NCBI GenBank assembly: GCA_017436185.1
Contig: JAFSDP010000003.1
Span: 1 to 64,000 of the forward strand
From: Alistipes sp.
GTDB taxonomy: Bacteria; Bacteroidota; Bacteroidia; Bacteroidales; Rikenellaceae
DNA: 64,000 bases
Direction: 5' to 3'
Shown here: piece by piece, positions 37,503 through 46,967 of the stretch
Layout of the letters: every line of letters starts with the position of its first letter
Position numbering within the stretch: the stretch's first letter is position 1
Notes under the pieces: generated by a model
What the model was told of the DNA's origin: nothing
Database searches by the model: none
What the model saw: only the letters and a program-made list of their open reading frames with translations
Program-made: the position numbers and the translations under genes

Positions 37503-39050
37503 TTAGCGGATATTCTCCCAGGTGATTTTTCCCGACGCAGGACCTTCGATGTGCTTCTCGAGGGGCTTGTCGGTGTTGAGTTGCCAATCCACCATCCAGA
37601 GGTTGCGTCCATCGAGCACGTGAACCTCGTTTTTCGGGCCATTGACCCGCAGGTTTCTGACGGTCATTCCATCCACATCGTGCAGCAACATCAGGTGGCG
37701 CACTCGCGGATCCTCGCCCACGACCGCATTGGGGGTATCGACCAACACATTTTCGATGTGCAGGAAGCGCACGGGGCTTTCGGGAATGGCCTTCATATCG
37801 ATGAACTCACGGCACCCCTCGACCACCACATCACGAATGGTGATGCCTCGGAAGGCGGGGGTGAGCTTGGTCCACTCACGCAGCGGCATACGGGCTGCCA
37901 AGGCCCCTGTCCAGGCGGGGTTACCCAGCATATCCCACACAATGGCCCCCTTCTCGGTACGCATACGGATGCGCTCGTAGTGGAGGTTCTCGCCACCACC
38001 GGCACGGGGACGGCGGGTCTTGAAGCGGATGCCGATCATCGTGCCGTCGAAGACGCAGTCGTGGGTGTAGAGGTTGCGAATCCAACCGGCCGTCTCGCTG
38101 CCGCAGGTGATGCCGCCGTGGCCTCGGGTGGTGAGACAGTAGCGCATCACGATGTTCTCCGAAGCACGACCGATGGCCTCGCCATACTCGTTGCGGCCAC
38201 CCTTCATCGCAAAGTTATCGTCGCCGCACGACATAGTCGAGTACTCGATCAAGACATTCTTGCAGCAGGTAATATCGACCCCATCGCCACGAGGAATGCC
38301 GACCGACTCGACCTCCACGCCTCGGATAATTAGATTCTCGCAATAGACGGGAGCAATGTTCCAGAAGAAACCCTGCTCAAACTTCACCCCTTCGAGCAAT
38401 ACCTCACGGCAGTTGATGGGGCCGAAGAAGGTGGGAAGGAACACCTCGCCACCGTTGCGGCCGTCGTAGATGCGCTCGCTGACGGGGGTGTTGATGTCGA
38501 TCTTCTCGACGGCAAAGCTGACCTGGCGCTCCTTGATCGATCCGCCCGTGGGACCAATCAATCGGCCCTTACCCGTTAGGGCAATCCGCTCTTGGCCCTC
38601 GGCATAGATGCAGGCACCGAGCGACATAATCTCCACACCCTCGTTGGTGGTGAATACGGCGGGCAGGTAGTCCTCAATCTCGCCACTGAAGCGTACTACG
38701 CAATCCTCCTCGAGGTGCAGTTCCACACCGCTTTTGAGCGAGATGCGGCCCGTCAGCCACTCGCCGCCGCACAGCGTCACACGACCTCCACCCCGCTTGG
38801 CGGTACGGTCGATGGCTCGTTGGATGAGTTTCGTTGCCTTTACCCCTGCGGCAGGAGCCTCCAGGCGCACCTCATAGTCGGCAAAGGTGGGGCGGTTCAG
38901 TTGCGGCATATAGAAGGGGGCCTTGATGGGGGCAATTTCGGTGGGCATTGCCTCTCGTCCCACCTCGCTGCGGGTCGGAATGTGGGGTTGCGCCGATGTG
39001 GCGGCAAAGGCGGCCAAGGCCACCAGGGTCGTCAATAACTTTTTCATCAT
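37503..39050 (-). CDS. GH28 family pectinase (polygalacturonase-like)
   Basis: A 515-residue secreted protein with signal peptide MMKKLLTTLVALAAFAATSAQ. The right-handed beta-helix carries the GH28 catalytic pattern. GDGVDITCCKN supplies the first Asp, MSCGDDNFAMK the Asp pair, TTRGHGGITCGSE the G-H-G, and IGIRFKTRRPRAG the R-x-K element, here RFK instead of the usual RIK. These hydrolyse galacturonic-acid linkages in pectin, including homogalacturonan and rhamnogalacturonan. Location is probably the periplasm. Nearby rhamnose mutarotase and FucP-type genes fit a rhamnogalacturonan diet. No SusCD genes are adjacent. Confidence 0.92.
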   Translation of the reverse strand: MMKKLLTTLVALAAFAATSAQPHIPTRSEVGREAMPTEIAPIKAPFYMPQLNRPTFADYEVRLEAPAAGVKATKLIQRAIDRTAKRGGGRVTLCGGEWLTGRISLKSGVELHLEEDCVVRFSGEIEDYLPAVFTTNEGVEIMSLGACIYAEGQERIALTGKGRLIGPTGGSIKERQVSFAVEKIDINTPVSERIYDGRNGGEVFLPTFFGPINCREVLLEGVKFEQGFFWNIAPVYCENLIIRGVEVESVGIPRGDGVDITCCKNVLIEYSTMSCGDDNFAMKGGRNEYGEAIGRASENIVMRYCLTTRGHGGITCGSETAGWIRNLYTHDCVFDGTMIGIRFKTRRPRAGGGENLHYERIRMRTEKGAIVWDMLGNPAWTGALAARMPLREWTKLTPAFRGITIRDVVVEGCREFIDMKAIPESPVRFLHIENVLVDTPNAVVGEDPRVRHLMLLHDVDGMTVRNLRVNGPKNEVHVLDGRNLWMVDWQLNTDKPLEKHIEGPASGKITWENIR

Positions 39051-39071
39051 GGTAGTAGTAATTGGGTTTCG

Positions 39072-41252
39072 TTAGCGCAGGAACAACAATTCACGGTACT
39101 TGGGCAGCGGCCACATCTGGTCATCGACAATCTCTTCGAGCTTATCGACGTGCAGACGGATGCGGTCGAAGAAGACGGCCACCGTGTCGTGGTAGGCGAT
39201 GGCCTTCTGGCGCATATCCTCGATGCGGTTGGCTTGCTTGCGTGCCTCGGTCATCTCCTCCGTCAGTCGCTGAATCTCGGCCGTGTGGTCCTGAATCTTT
39301 TTGATGAGGCGGATATCGGCCTCGGCGTTCAGTCCGCCGATGTGCGACATCTTATAGACCTTGTCCAACAGCATCGCCTCGTAGTTCGAGGCCGTAGGTA
39401 CGATGTGGCTCATAATTAGGTCGCCCAACACACGTCCCTCAATCTGAATCTTCTTGACATAGGTCTCCCACTTCACCTCCGTGCGGGCCTCCAACTCGAT
39501 GCGGGAATAGACCCCGGTCTTGGAGAACAGCTCGACAGTGGCAGGGTCGAGGTAGCGGTCGAACATCAACGGCGTGGAGGTCTCGCAATCCAGACCTCGG
39601 CGGGCGGCCTCCTCACGCCACTCCTCCGAGTAGCCGTTGCCGTCGAAACGAATCGGGCGGCAGGCCTTGATCATCGCCTTCAGCACCTCGTAGATGGCCT
39701 TCTCCTTCTTCATTCCGCTCTCGATTTTGCGATCCACCTCGGCCTTGAATTGAGTCAGCTCGGCCGCCAGCAGGGTGTTGAGGGTGATGATGGCCTCGGC
39801 ACAGTTGTCCGACGCACCAACGGCACGAAACTCGAAGCGGTTACCCGTAAAGGCAAAGGGCGAGGTGCGGTTGCGGTCGGTGTTGTCCAACAAGAGGGTG
39901 GGGATGTGCGAAATGCCGCTCATCTTGAAGACCCCCTTGGCATCGAAGCGGATGGCGTTGTCGCTCTTCGAGTCGGCCAACTTATCCAGTACGGCCGACA
40001 CCTGCGTGCCCAGGAAGGTCGAAATGATGGCCGGCGGAGCCTCGTTGGCACCCAGACGATGGGCGTTGGTGGCACTCATAATGGCCGCCTTCAACAGTCC
40101 GTTGTGCTTGTGTACGGCCGATATAACATTGACAATGAAGGTGATAAACTGCAAGTTCTCGGAGGCCGTTTTGCCCGGACCCATCAGATTGACACCCGTA
40201 TCGGTCGAGAGCGACCAGTTGTTGTGCTTACCCGAGCCGTTGATGCCCTTGAAGGGCTTTTCGTGCAGCAGGACACGGAATTTGTGGCGACGGGCAATTT
40301 TGTCCATAATGGTCATCAGGAGCTGGTTGTGGTCGTTGGCCAGGTTGGCCTCCTCATAGACCGGTGCCAACTCGAACTGGTTGGGAGCCACCTCGTTGTG
40401 GCGGGTCTTGACCGGAATGCCCAGCATCAACGATTCGTACTCCAACTCCCGCATAAAGGAGATGACACGGGCCGGAATGGCACCGAAGTAGTGGTCCTCC
40501 AACTGCTGGTTCTTGGCCGACTCGTGGCCCATCAGCGTGCGACCCGTCAGCATCAGGTCGGGACGGATGGCCCACAGACTCTCATCCACCAAGAAGTACT
40601 CCTGCTCCCAGCCCAGATTGGTCTGCACCCGCTGTACATTCTTGTCGAAGTAGTGGCAGACATCCACAGCCGCCTTATCGACGGCCGCAATCGAGCGCAA
40701 CAGGGGCACCTTGTAGTCCAACGCCTCGCCCGTGTAGGCGATGAATACGGTGGGAATACAGAGCGTGGTATCGACAATAAAGGCGGGCGAGGTGGGGTCC
40801 CAAGCCGAGTAACCGCGTGCCTCGAAGGTGTTGCGGATACCGCCGTTGGGGAACGACGAGGCGTCAGGCTCCTGCTGCACGAGCAGTTTTCCGGAAAACT
40901 CCTCAATCACACCGCCAAAACCATCGGGCTGGGCGAAGGCATCGTGCTTCTCGGCCGTACCACCCGTCAGCGGCTGAAACCAGTGAGTGTAGTGGTCGGC
41001 ACCGTGCTCCAAGGCCCATTGGCGCATACCGGCAGCAATCGAGTCGGCCACCTCGCGTGTAAGGGGCGTGCCGTTGGCCATCGTATCGGTGAGGGCTTCG
41101 AAGGTCTTTTTGTCGAGGTATTTGCGCATAGCCTTACCCGTGAAGACCTTGGCGCCGAAGTAGTCCGAGGGTCGCCCCTCGGGGGCGTGTACGTCGATGG
41201 CCGTGTGGTTGATGGCGGCATCGACCATCTTAAAGCGAAGCGATGAGGACAT
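39072..41252 (-). CDS. glnN: Glutamine synthetase type III
   Basis: A 726-residue GSIII, the dodecameric type typical of Bacteroidetes, making glutamine from glutamate, ammonia and ATP. The GSIII-specific N-terminal region starts HAPEGRPSDYFGAKVFTGKA. Catalytic-domain segments include RHNEVAPNQFELAPVYEEAN and the flexible HEKPFKGINGSGKHNNWSL (ammonia/glutamate site). The C-terminal helical part contains the regulatory segment. Length is standard for GSIII. It has a promoter box just upstream (41284-41291) and faces the GH28 gene 21 nt downstream on the same strand. Confidence 0.96.
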   Translation of the reverse strand: MSSSLRFKMVDAAINHTAIDVHAPEGRPSDYFGAKVFTGKAMRKYLDKKTFEALTDTMANGTPLTREVADSIAAGMRQWALEHGADHYTHWFQPLTGGTAEKHDAFAQPDGFGGVIEEFSGKLLVQQEPDASSFPNGGIRNTFEARGYSAWDPTSPAFIVDTTLCIPTVFIAYTGEALDYKVPLLRSIAAVDKAAVDVCHYFDKNVQRVQTNLGWEQEYFLVDESLWAIRPDLMLTGRTLMGHESAKNQQLEDHYFGAIPARVISFMRELEYESLMLGIPVKTRHNEVAPNQFELAPVYEEANLANDHNQLLMTIMDKIARRHKFRVLLHEKPFKGINGSGKHNNWSLSTDTGVNLMGPGKTASENLQFITFIVNVISAVHKHNGLLKAAIMSATNAHRLGANEAPPAIISTFLGTQVSAVLDKLADSKSDNAIRFDAKGVFKMSGISHIPTLLLDNTDRNRTSPFAFTGNRFEFRAVGASDNCAEAIITLNTLLAAELTQFKAEVDRKIESGMKKEKAIYEVLKAMIKACRPIRFDGNGYSEEWREEAARRGLDCETSTPLMFDRYLDPATVELFSKTGVYSRIELEARTEVKWETYVKKIQIEGRVLGDLIMSHIVPTASNYEAMLLDKVYKMSHIGGLNAEADIRLIKKIQDHTAEIQRLTEEMTEARKQANRIEDMRQKAIAYHDTVAVFFDRIRLHVDKLEEIVDDQMWPLPKYRELLFLR

Positions 41253-41283
41253 AACTTTTTGTTTGCGTTGAATGTTCTTTTTG

Positions 41284-41291
41284 CAAAGTTA
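41284..41291 (-). promoter_or_regulatory. Putative -7 box of glnN
   Basis: The minus strand reads TAACTTTG 32 nt before the glnN ATG. A TTTTTG element lies about 25 nt further upstream, slightly far for -33. Confidence 0.45.
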
Positions 41292-41504
41292 AAAGTTTTC
41301 TGCTTTTCTGCGCATACAAAAAGATGACTTTTTTCTGAAAATGGCGAAAAAAATAGGTGTTTTCGTGAAAAACGGGGTGAAAAATGGGATGGTGGGTGAA
41401 AAAAATAGGGTGTTTTTTGAAAAACACCCCTAAAAATCCGCCACTCTTGCGAAAAACGCACATTTTGTAAAACGACTGAAATTGGCGAAAAATAGAACAA
41501 AACT

Positions 41505-41542
41505 ATATAAAAATGGCCGACTGCGCAGGGCAATCGGCCATT
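41505..41542 (-). terminator. Terminator of the DUF4988-type lipoprotein gene
   Basis: The minus strand has AATGGCCGA, a 13-nt loop and TCGGCCATT followed by TTTATATA, just past the stop at 41567. Confidence 0.75.
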
Positions 41543-41566
41543 GGCTTTATGTCGCTTTAGCTGCGA

Positions 41567-43945
41567 TTAGGCACCGGGCGTGAACTCGATGACGGCAGCC
41601 TCCGACGTAACACCGTTCTCATCGACGGCTACCACGACAGCCACGTGGGGCTGACCTGCATAGTAGCTCGATACGTTGTACGATGCCTCGGTCGAAGTCG
41701 TGTGGGTCAGCGTGTACATCGAGGGGTTAAGCGCAATGTAGGCGGCTGCACCCTCGGCCGTAGCACCCATATTGTTCTTCCAGGTGGAGTGCGAAGCACG
41801 GTTGATGTAGTAGATGTACTCCTTGGCCGTGCCACCCTCTACCGACCACTTGAGCTTCACGCTCGTCGATGTGAGCTCCGAAGCGGCGGTGTCGATAACC
41901 ACCTTCAGGTTGTTGTAGGTAATGGCGGTGGTGGTGAAGGTGAACTTGTAAACCTGGCCATACTTACCATCCTTATCCACACCTACGGCAGCCAACGTGT
42001 ACTCCGTGCCGGGGGTAAGGTTATAGGCAGCCTCAGGCATATCGGGGCTGATGCCGGGCGACTGGTAGAGCAGCTCCTCGAGCAGCACCTCCTCCGAGGG
42101 GAGCTCCGAGCTCTTATAATACTTGTAGTAGGCTGCCGTGCCACCCGTGTAGCTTAGCTCGGTGCTAATCGAGGTGAGGTCGATTGTCGGTTCGCCGGCC
42201 GTGATAACCACCTCGCCACCGGGTTGCAGGGCGGGCGTGGTCCACTCAAAGATCTTCATATCGCTCTCGGTATAGACCGTCTTGCCCTCCTCTACGGGGA
42301 TGATCCACATCACGTAGCTCTTGTTGGGCTGAACACCGCTCAAATCCGAGCAAGGCAAATTCTGAATCGAGGTCTGAATGGTCGGAGCATCGTTGGCGTA
42401 CGACGTAGGCTCACCAAAGCCCATCTCATACGAACCGTTGATGTACGAGAGCTGCGACTCGGCATCAAAATAATTCTTCTCGGTGACACTGCCAAAGTAG
42501 CGGTCGAAGCCGAGGAAGTTGAGCTTAACGATGATGTCGTTGAAGCTTACCGAGGTGGTCTCGACCTCGACGAGCATCTGTGAGAAGTTCTTGGTGTAGA
42601 TCTGCGACGAGAGCGAGTAGATGTATTCCCAACCCTGCTGCTCCTCCTTGACGGTAGCAGCCCACAGTACATACTCTACGCCCGGCGTCAGCTCCTGGCC
42701 ATAGACCTCGGCGGCCGTCGTGTCGATTACCTCGTACCACGTCTTGGCGTTGTAGGGGGCATTCCAACCCGACCACAGACCATTGACGAGCTTGCTGTTG
42801 AGCGTCTCGATGAGGCTCTCCTCCGTGTACTCCGAAGCGGGCAGAATACCATAGACGAACATCTCGATACCGGTGTTGGGCTTTACGACCACCTGACCGG
42901 CCGAAGCGCTCACCTCGGCAAAGGGCTCCGACGTTACGTTGAGCTTGGCGATGGCGGTCTTGCCGCTCTCAAATACGGCTACGAGCTTGATCGTACCCTC
43001 CGCCTCGGCCACACCTGCGGCTACGGTCTCGGCCTTGGGGGCGGTAACGGCCACCGCAATCTCGCCATAGCGGTTCGGCTCCGAAATCGAAATTTTCCAA
43101 CCCTGGGGAACCTCCTTGATGTAGTCCACCATCTGGTTCTGCCACAGCGTCAGGTTGCTTTCGGTCATACCCTGACCTACGAACAACGTCTCTACGGCCT
43201 CGCCCCAATACTGGAAGGCCACACCCTCGGTGCCGTCCAGTGCTACGGTGAACGAGCTGCCATCCGAGAGGGTGAAGGTAACCGAGCAGGGAACCTGGTC
43301 GCCCCACTGATCCTCCATCGTATTGACCGTCACCTCTACAATGTTGGCGCAAGCGGCACCCGTGCAGGCACCACCCTCGTTGGGATTCTGCTCGGGCAGC
43401 GCCTCGGGATCAAGACCCGTAGCGTGCCAGGTCTCGCCACCGTCGATCGAAATCTCGATCACACCGTCGGTGATGCGGGTCTGGATGGTCGGAGCAGCGG
43501 GAATCTCCACCTTGGCGGGAACAACGGGGATGTTGTTGCCATCGGCATCCTTGAGCGGGGTGAGCTGGCCGTCCGAGCCAATCACGGCCCAAACCTTCTG
43601 GCCATCTACCTCCATGACATAGACCAACGACGTAGGCAGCGCCTCGGGCTGGTACTCGGCATAGACTACAAACGAGGTGCCGTCCGAGAGCTTGATGGTC
43701 CAGTTGCCATCGGCATCCTTGCTGTGCGAAGCAATGGTTACCTGGCCACTAATCATGGCCGTCAGGGCGTTTACCTCCGACTGCAACTTGGCCTCCAACT
43801 GCGAAAGCTTCGAGTAGAGGTCCTGAATCTGGTTCTTGATCTCTGTGTCGTCGTAAGGCTCGTGGTCACAATCGTTACACGACCACGAAGCGGTTGCTGC
43901 AACTAACAACAACACGGCGCAGAGTTTGTTAAAAAAGTTTTTCAT
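41567..43945 (-). CDS. Large surface lipoprotein with coiled coil and fibronectin-like repeats (DUF4988 type)
   Basis: A 792-residue lipoprotein. The signal peptide ends in the lipobox TASWSC23. A coiled coil follows (about 33-66, IKNQIQDLYSKLSQLEAKLQ), then WTIKLSDGTSFVVY and a G-rich linker, the usual DUF4988 N-terminal layout. The remainder is beta-rich with several fibronectin III-like units, marked by LTPGVEYVLWAA, NLTPGTEYTLAAVGV and similar turns. The likely place is the outer-membrane surface; binding target unknown. The start is ATG 43945, since the 31 codons upstream are in frame but have no signal-peptide character. It stands alone between glnN and a membrane protein gene. Confidence 0.8.
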   Translation of the reverse strand: MKNFFNKLCAVLLLVAATASWSCNDCDHEPYDDTEIKNQIQDLYSKLSQLEAKLQSEVNALTAMISGQVTIASHSKDADGNWTIKLSDGTSFVVYAEYQPEALPTSLVYVMEVDGQKVWAVIGSDGQLTPLKDADGNNIPVVPAKVEIPAAPTIQTRITDGVIEISIDGGETWHATGLDPEALPEQNPNEGGACTGAACANIVEVTVNTMEDQWGDQVPCSVTFTLSDGSSFTVALDGTEGVAFQYWGEAVETLFVGQGMTESNLTLWQNQMVDYIKEVPQGWKISISEPNRYGEIAVAVTAPKAETVAAGVAEAEGTIKLVAVFESGKTAIAKLNVTSEPFAEVSASAGQVVVKPNTGIEMFVYGILPASEYTEESLIETLNSKLVNGLWSGWNAPYNAKTWYEVIDTTAAEVYGQELTPGVEYVLWAATVKEEQQGWEYIYSLSSQIYTKNFSQMLVEVETTSVSFNDIIVKLNFLGFDRYFGSVTEKNYFDAESQLSYINGSYEMGFGEPTSYANDAPTIQTSIQNLPCSDLSGVQPNKSYVMWIIPVEEGKTVYTESDMKIFEWTTPALQPGGEVVITAGEPTIDLTSISTELSYTGGTAAYYKYYKSSELPSEEVLLEELLYQSPGISPDMPEAAYNLTPGTEYTLAAVGVDKDGKYGQVYKFTFTTTAITYNNLKVVIDTAASELTSTSVKLKWSVEGGTAKEYIYYINRASHSTWKNNMGATAEGAAAYIALNPSMYTLTHTTSTEASYNVSSYYAGQPHVAVVVAVDENGVTSEAAVIEFTPGA

Positions 43946-44047
43946 AGATGTTTGGTTTTTAAGGTTTCCAACACGAAATGTTCGCCCAAAAAGGGAACGA
44001 ACGGCGACAAAGATGAGAAAAATAGTCGAAACGACCAATTTTTTGCC

Positions 44048-44992
44048 CTATAATTTTCCGCCCAAGGCGTAATAACTCCTTAATAGCCAGACAAGCACGG
44101 CGACCAGCACCCAGCGGGCCAAAAGAATGATATACCACACACCGCCAATCGAGGCGTAGAGCAGCAGATCCTCCAAATTGCTGTGCGAAATGCCGATGTG
44201 GGTATTTACGAGGTTGATTTCTCGTCGCGAAATGTTGCCCCGAGCCACCTCGTCCATCATCGCAGCCGACCCATACGAAAGGCCGATGACGTTGGCCACA
44301 ATCCACAAAAACGAGGTTTTTTCGGGAAGACCGAACAGTGTCAAGAGCGGGCGCAACAGTTTTGAAAGCCACGCCATTACGCCAAATTCGTAGAGGATGC
44401 GCTGAAAGATATTCAGCAGGTAGATCAGCGTACACATCACGACGGCCAAACGCACCGCACCGATGGCCCACTCGCAGAAGAGCGGCCAAAAGGGTTCGTC
44501 GATGCAGAATAGTTCGACCTCGCCGAACGAGGCTCCGATGACCGCCTCGGGTCGCCCCGGAAGAATCAGATTCAGCCCCACACCCAGTCCGATGGCGGCC
44601 AGCGTACGCAGCGTGATGGAGTAGAGCGTAGGGGTACCCGTGCGATGCAATACAGCCCCCTCGACCAGAATGGCGTGGGCGGCGGTGGACATCGTCGCCA
44701 GGATGGTAATCTCACGGGCGGTCAAATCGAGGGTCGAGATGACGGCAATCGAGGAGTAGATGTTGATGAAATAGCCGCTCACGAAGGCCATAGCTGCCTC
44801 GCCTCGCAGGCCGAAGATGTGGAACAGCGGACTTACGCAGGCCGAAATCCAATCCAGCAGGCCGACATATTGCAGCACAAACATCGCCAACGAGATGCCG
44901 AGCGTCAGGGTGACAATCCAACGGATGGTCTTCAAGGCTCCCGGGGTGGCCGAGCGTACACAGCGGCCTATGCGTTCGTAGAGGGTCTTCAT
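44048..44992 (-). CDS. Gate (nucleoside recognition) domain membrane protein
   Basis: A 314-residue polytopic membrane protein with two copies of the Gate/nucleoside-recognition fold: FHIFGLRGEAAMAFVSGYFI in the first half, LTLFGLPEKTSFLWIVANVI in the second. Relatives include SpmA/SpmB and FeoB gate domains and nucleoside transporter cores. The family's function is poorly defined, and a transport role is inferred. It lies 21 nt downstream of the ABC-F gene on the same strand, so they are probably co-transcribed. Confidence 0.8.
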   Translation of the reverse strand: MKTLYERIGRCVRSATPGALKTIRWIVTLTLGISLAMFVLQYVGLLDWISACVSPLFHIFGLRGEAAMAFVSGYFINIYSSIAVISTLDLTAREITILATMSTAAHAILVEGAVLHRTGTPTLYSITLRTLAAIGLGVGLNLILPGRPEAVIGASFGEVELFCIDEPFWPLFCEWAIGAVRLAVVMCTLIYLLNIFQRILYEFGVMAWLSKLLRPLLTLFGLPEKTSFLWIVANVIGLSYGSAAMMDEVARGNISRREINLVNTHIGISHSNLEDLLLYASIGGVWYIILLARWVLVAVLVWLLRSYYALGGKL

Positions 44993-45013
44993 CTGAAAGT
45001 GGGGTAATAGGGG

Positions 45014-46885
45014 TTAGTTCTTCTCGCTGAGCTCCATCCAGCGCAGGGTCTTCAGCTCGATCTCCTCCATCAGCTCTACGATGCGCTTCGAGCTCTCTTG
45101 CAACTTTTCGGGCGAGAGCATTCCGCTCGACAGCTCGGCCTCGATGTCGGCCTTCTGTCGCTCTAATTCGGGCAACTCGGCCTCCAGCGACTCCAACTCC
45201 CTGCGCTCCTTGAACGAGAGGCGGTCGGCGTAGCTGCGTTGGGCCTTTTGGGGTGCAGGAGCGGCCTGACGCTTTTGGCGTTGCTGCTCCTCAAGCTGGG
45301 CGGCTGCCTCCTGCTCCTTGCGCCACAGACGGTATTGGGTGTAGTTGCCCGGAAAATCCTTTACTTCGCCTCCGCCCTGCATCACAAAGAGGTGGTCGGC
45401 AATTTTGTCCATAAAGTAACGGTCGTGCGAGATGACAATCACACACCCCTTGAACGAGGCCAGGTACTCTTCGAGCACGGTAAGGGTCTGGATGTCGAGG
45501 TCGTTGGTCGGCTCGTCCAGAATCAGGAAGTTGGGGTTGGCGATAAGCACCGTGCAGAGGTAGAGACGGCGACGCTCGCCACCCGAGAGTTTGCTGACGG
45601 GGTTGTACTGCGTAGCGGGGGTGAACAGGAAACGGGTCAGGAGCTGCGAGGCGCTGATGCGGGCACCATCCGAGAGGGTAATATCCTCCGAAATGCGCTT
45701 CACGACATCAATCACACGCTCCTCCTCCTTGAATTGCAACCCCTCCTGGGCGTAGTAGCCGAAGCGGATGGTCTGACCCACCTCGATGCGGCCGCTGTCG
45801 GGAGCCACTCGACCCAACAGCATCTTCACGAAGGTCGATTTGCCAATGCCGTTGCGCCCTACGATGCCCACCTTTTCGCCGCGCGAGAAGGTGTAGGAGA
45901 AATCCTTCAACAGACATAACTCGTCGTAGTGCTTGGTGAGGTGGTGCATCTCGAAAATTTTGGTGCCGATGCGCGAGGCCTCGATGCCGATCTCGACCTG
46001 ACGCTCGGTCTGTACGGTGCGCCGCTCCTCGCTCAACTGCTCAAAGGCGTCGATGCGGTACTTCGCCTTGCCCGTGCGGGCCGAGGGGGTGCGGCGTATC
46101 CACTCCAACTCACGGCGATAGAGGTTGCGGGTCTTCTCGGCGGTGGCGTTGAGGGTGTCGATGCGCTCCTGACGCTTTTCGAGGTAGTAGCTGTAGTTGC
46201 CCCGATACGAGAAGAGTTGTTGTTCGTCAATCTCGAGGATGCGGGTGCAGACCCGATCCAGAAAGTAGCGGTCGTGGGTCACCATCAATAACGTGGCACG
46301 AGAGGCGGTGAGCCACTCCTCCAACCACTCGATCATCTCCAGATCGAGGTGGTTCGTCGGCTCGTCCAAAATCAGCAGGTCGGGCCGTGCAATCAGCACA
46401 CGGGCCAGCGCCAGACGCTTGAGCTGACCTCCCGAAAGCTCCTCGATGGGTTGGTCGAATTGGGTCAGCTCCAGACGGGTCAGAATCTCCTTGGCCTGCT
46501 GTTCGTAGTCCCACGCCCCGGCCGCATCCATCGCCGCCATCGCCTCCTCCAACCCCTCGCCCGAAGTTAAGGCACGCTCGTAGCGGGCCATTGCACGTCC
46601 CGCCTCGTTGTCGGCATCGAACGAGCCCTCCAAGAGGGTGATGCCCCGCTTGAACTTCGGCTCCTGGGCCAGATAACCCACCCGCACATCACGGCGGAAG
46701 GTGATTTTGCCCCCCTGGTACTCCTCTTCGCCCGCCACAATCTTCAGCAGCGACGACTTGCCGGCACCATTGACGGCCACCAGGGCCACCTTCTCGCCCT
46801 CCTCGATCGAAAGGGTCACCCCTTCGAAGAGGATGCGTGCGCCATAGGCCTTCTTCAGATTTTCGATTTGCAGACAACTTGCCAT
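45014..46885 (-). CDS. ABC-F family ATPase
   Basis: A 623-residue protein with two ABC ATPase domains and no membrane segments. First site: Walker A NGAGKSS (39-45), signature LSGGQLKRLALARVL, Walker B LLILDEPTNHLDL. Second site: Walker A GRNGIGKST, signature LSGGERRRLYLCTVL, Walker B FLILDEPTNDLDI. The inter-domain linker is helical and charged. A C-terminal coiled coil (about 545-620, RRELESLEAELPELERQKAD) resembles Uup. ABC-F proteins act on ribosomes in translation or antibiotic protection; Uup also affects DNA stability. The start is ATG 46885 (MASCLQIENL). Confidence 0.92.
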   Translation of the reverse strand: MASCLQIENLKKAYGARILFEGVTLSIEEGEKVALVAVNGAGKSSLLKIVAGEEEYQGGKITFRRDVRVGYLAQEPKFKRGITLLEGSFDADNEAGRAMARYERALTSGEGLEEAMAAMDAAGAWDYEQQAKEILTRLELTQFDQPIEELSGGQLKRLALARVLIARPDLLILDEPTNHLDLEMIEWLEEWLTASRATLLMVTHDRYFLDRVCTRILEIDEQQLFSYRGNYSYYLEKRQERIDTLNATAEKTRNLYRRELEWIRRTPSARTGKAKYRIDAFEQLSEERRTVQTERQVEIGIEASRIGTKIFEMHHLTKHYDELCLLKDFSYTFSRGEKVGIVGRNGIGKSTFVKMLLGRVAPDSGRIEVGQTIRFGYYAQEGLQFKEEERVIDVVKRISEDITLSDGARISASQLLTRFLFTPATQYNPVSKLSGGERRRLYLCTVLIANPNFLILDEPTNDLDIQTLTVLEEYLASFKGCVIVISHDRYFMDKIADHLFVMQGGGEVKDFPGNYTQYRLWRKEQEAAAQLEEQQRQKRQAAPAPQKAQRSYADRLSFKERRELESLEAELPELERQKADIEAELSSGMLSPEKLQESSKRIVELMEEIELKTLRWMELSEKN

Positions 46886-46904
46886 AGTCGGTTTGTTTTC
46901 CCTG

Positions 46905-46912
46905 CAAATATA
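46905..46912 (-). promoter_or_regulatory. Putative -7 box of the ABC-F gene
   Basis: The minus strand reads TATATTTG, exactly after the T-run of the upstream terminator and 20 nt before the ATG at 46885. Confidence 0.5.
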
Positions 46913-46948
46913 CAAAAAAACGGACTATCCGTCGTGGAATAGTCCGTT
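46913..46948 (-). terminator. Terminator of the FadL-like outer-membrane protein gene
   Basis: The minus strand has AACGGACTATTCC pairing with GGATAGTCCGTT, then TTTTTTT. Confidence 0.88.
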
Positions 46949-46967
46949 GTGTTTGATTTTTGAGCGG

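Larger units (their letters stand above)
41253..41566. other. Intergenic region between the lipoprotein gene and glnN
   Basis: 314 nt of AT-rich sequence without a supportable ORF. It holds the glnN promoter box, an A/T-rich hairpin GGGTGTTTTTTGAAAAACAC followed by CC (41407-41429), and the terminator of the upstream lipoprotein gene (41505-41542). Confidence 0.7.
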
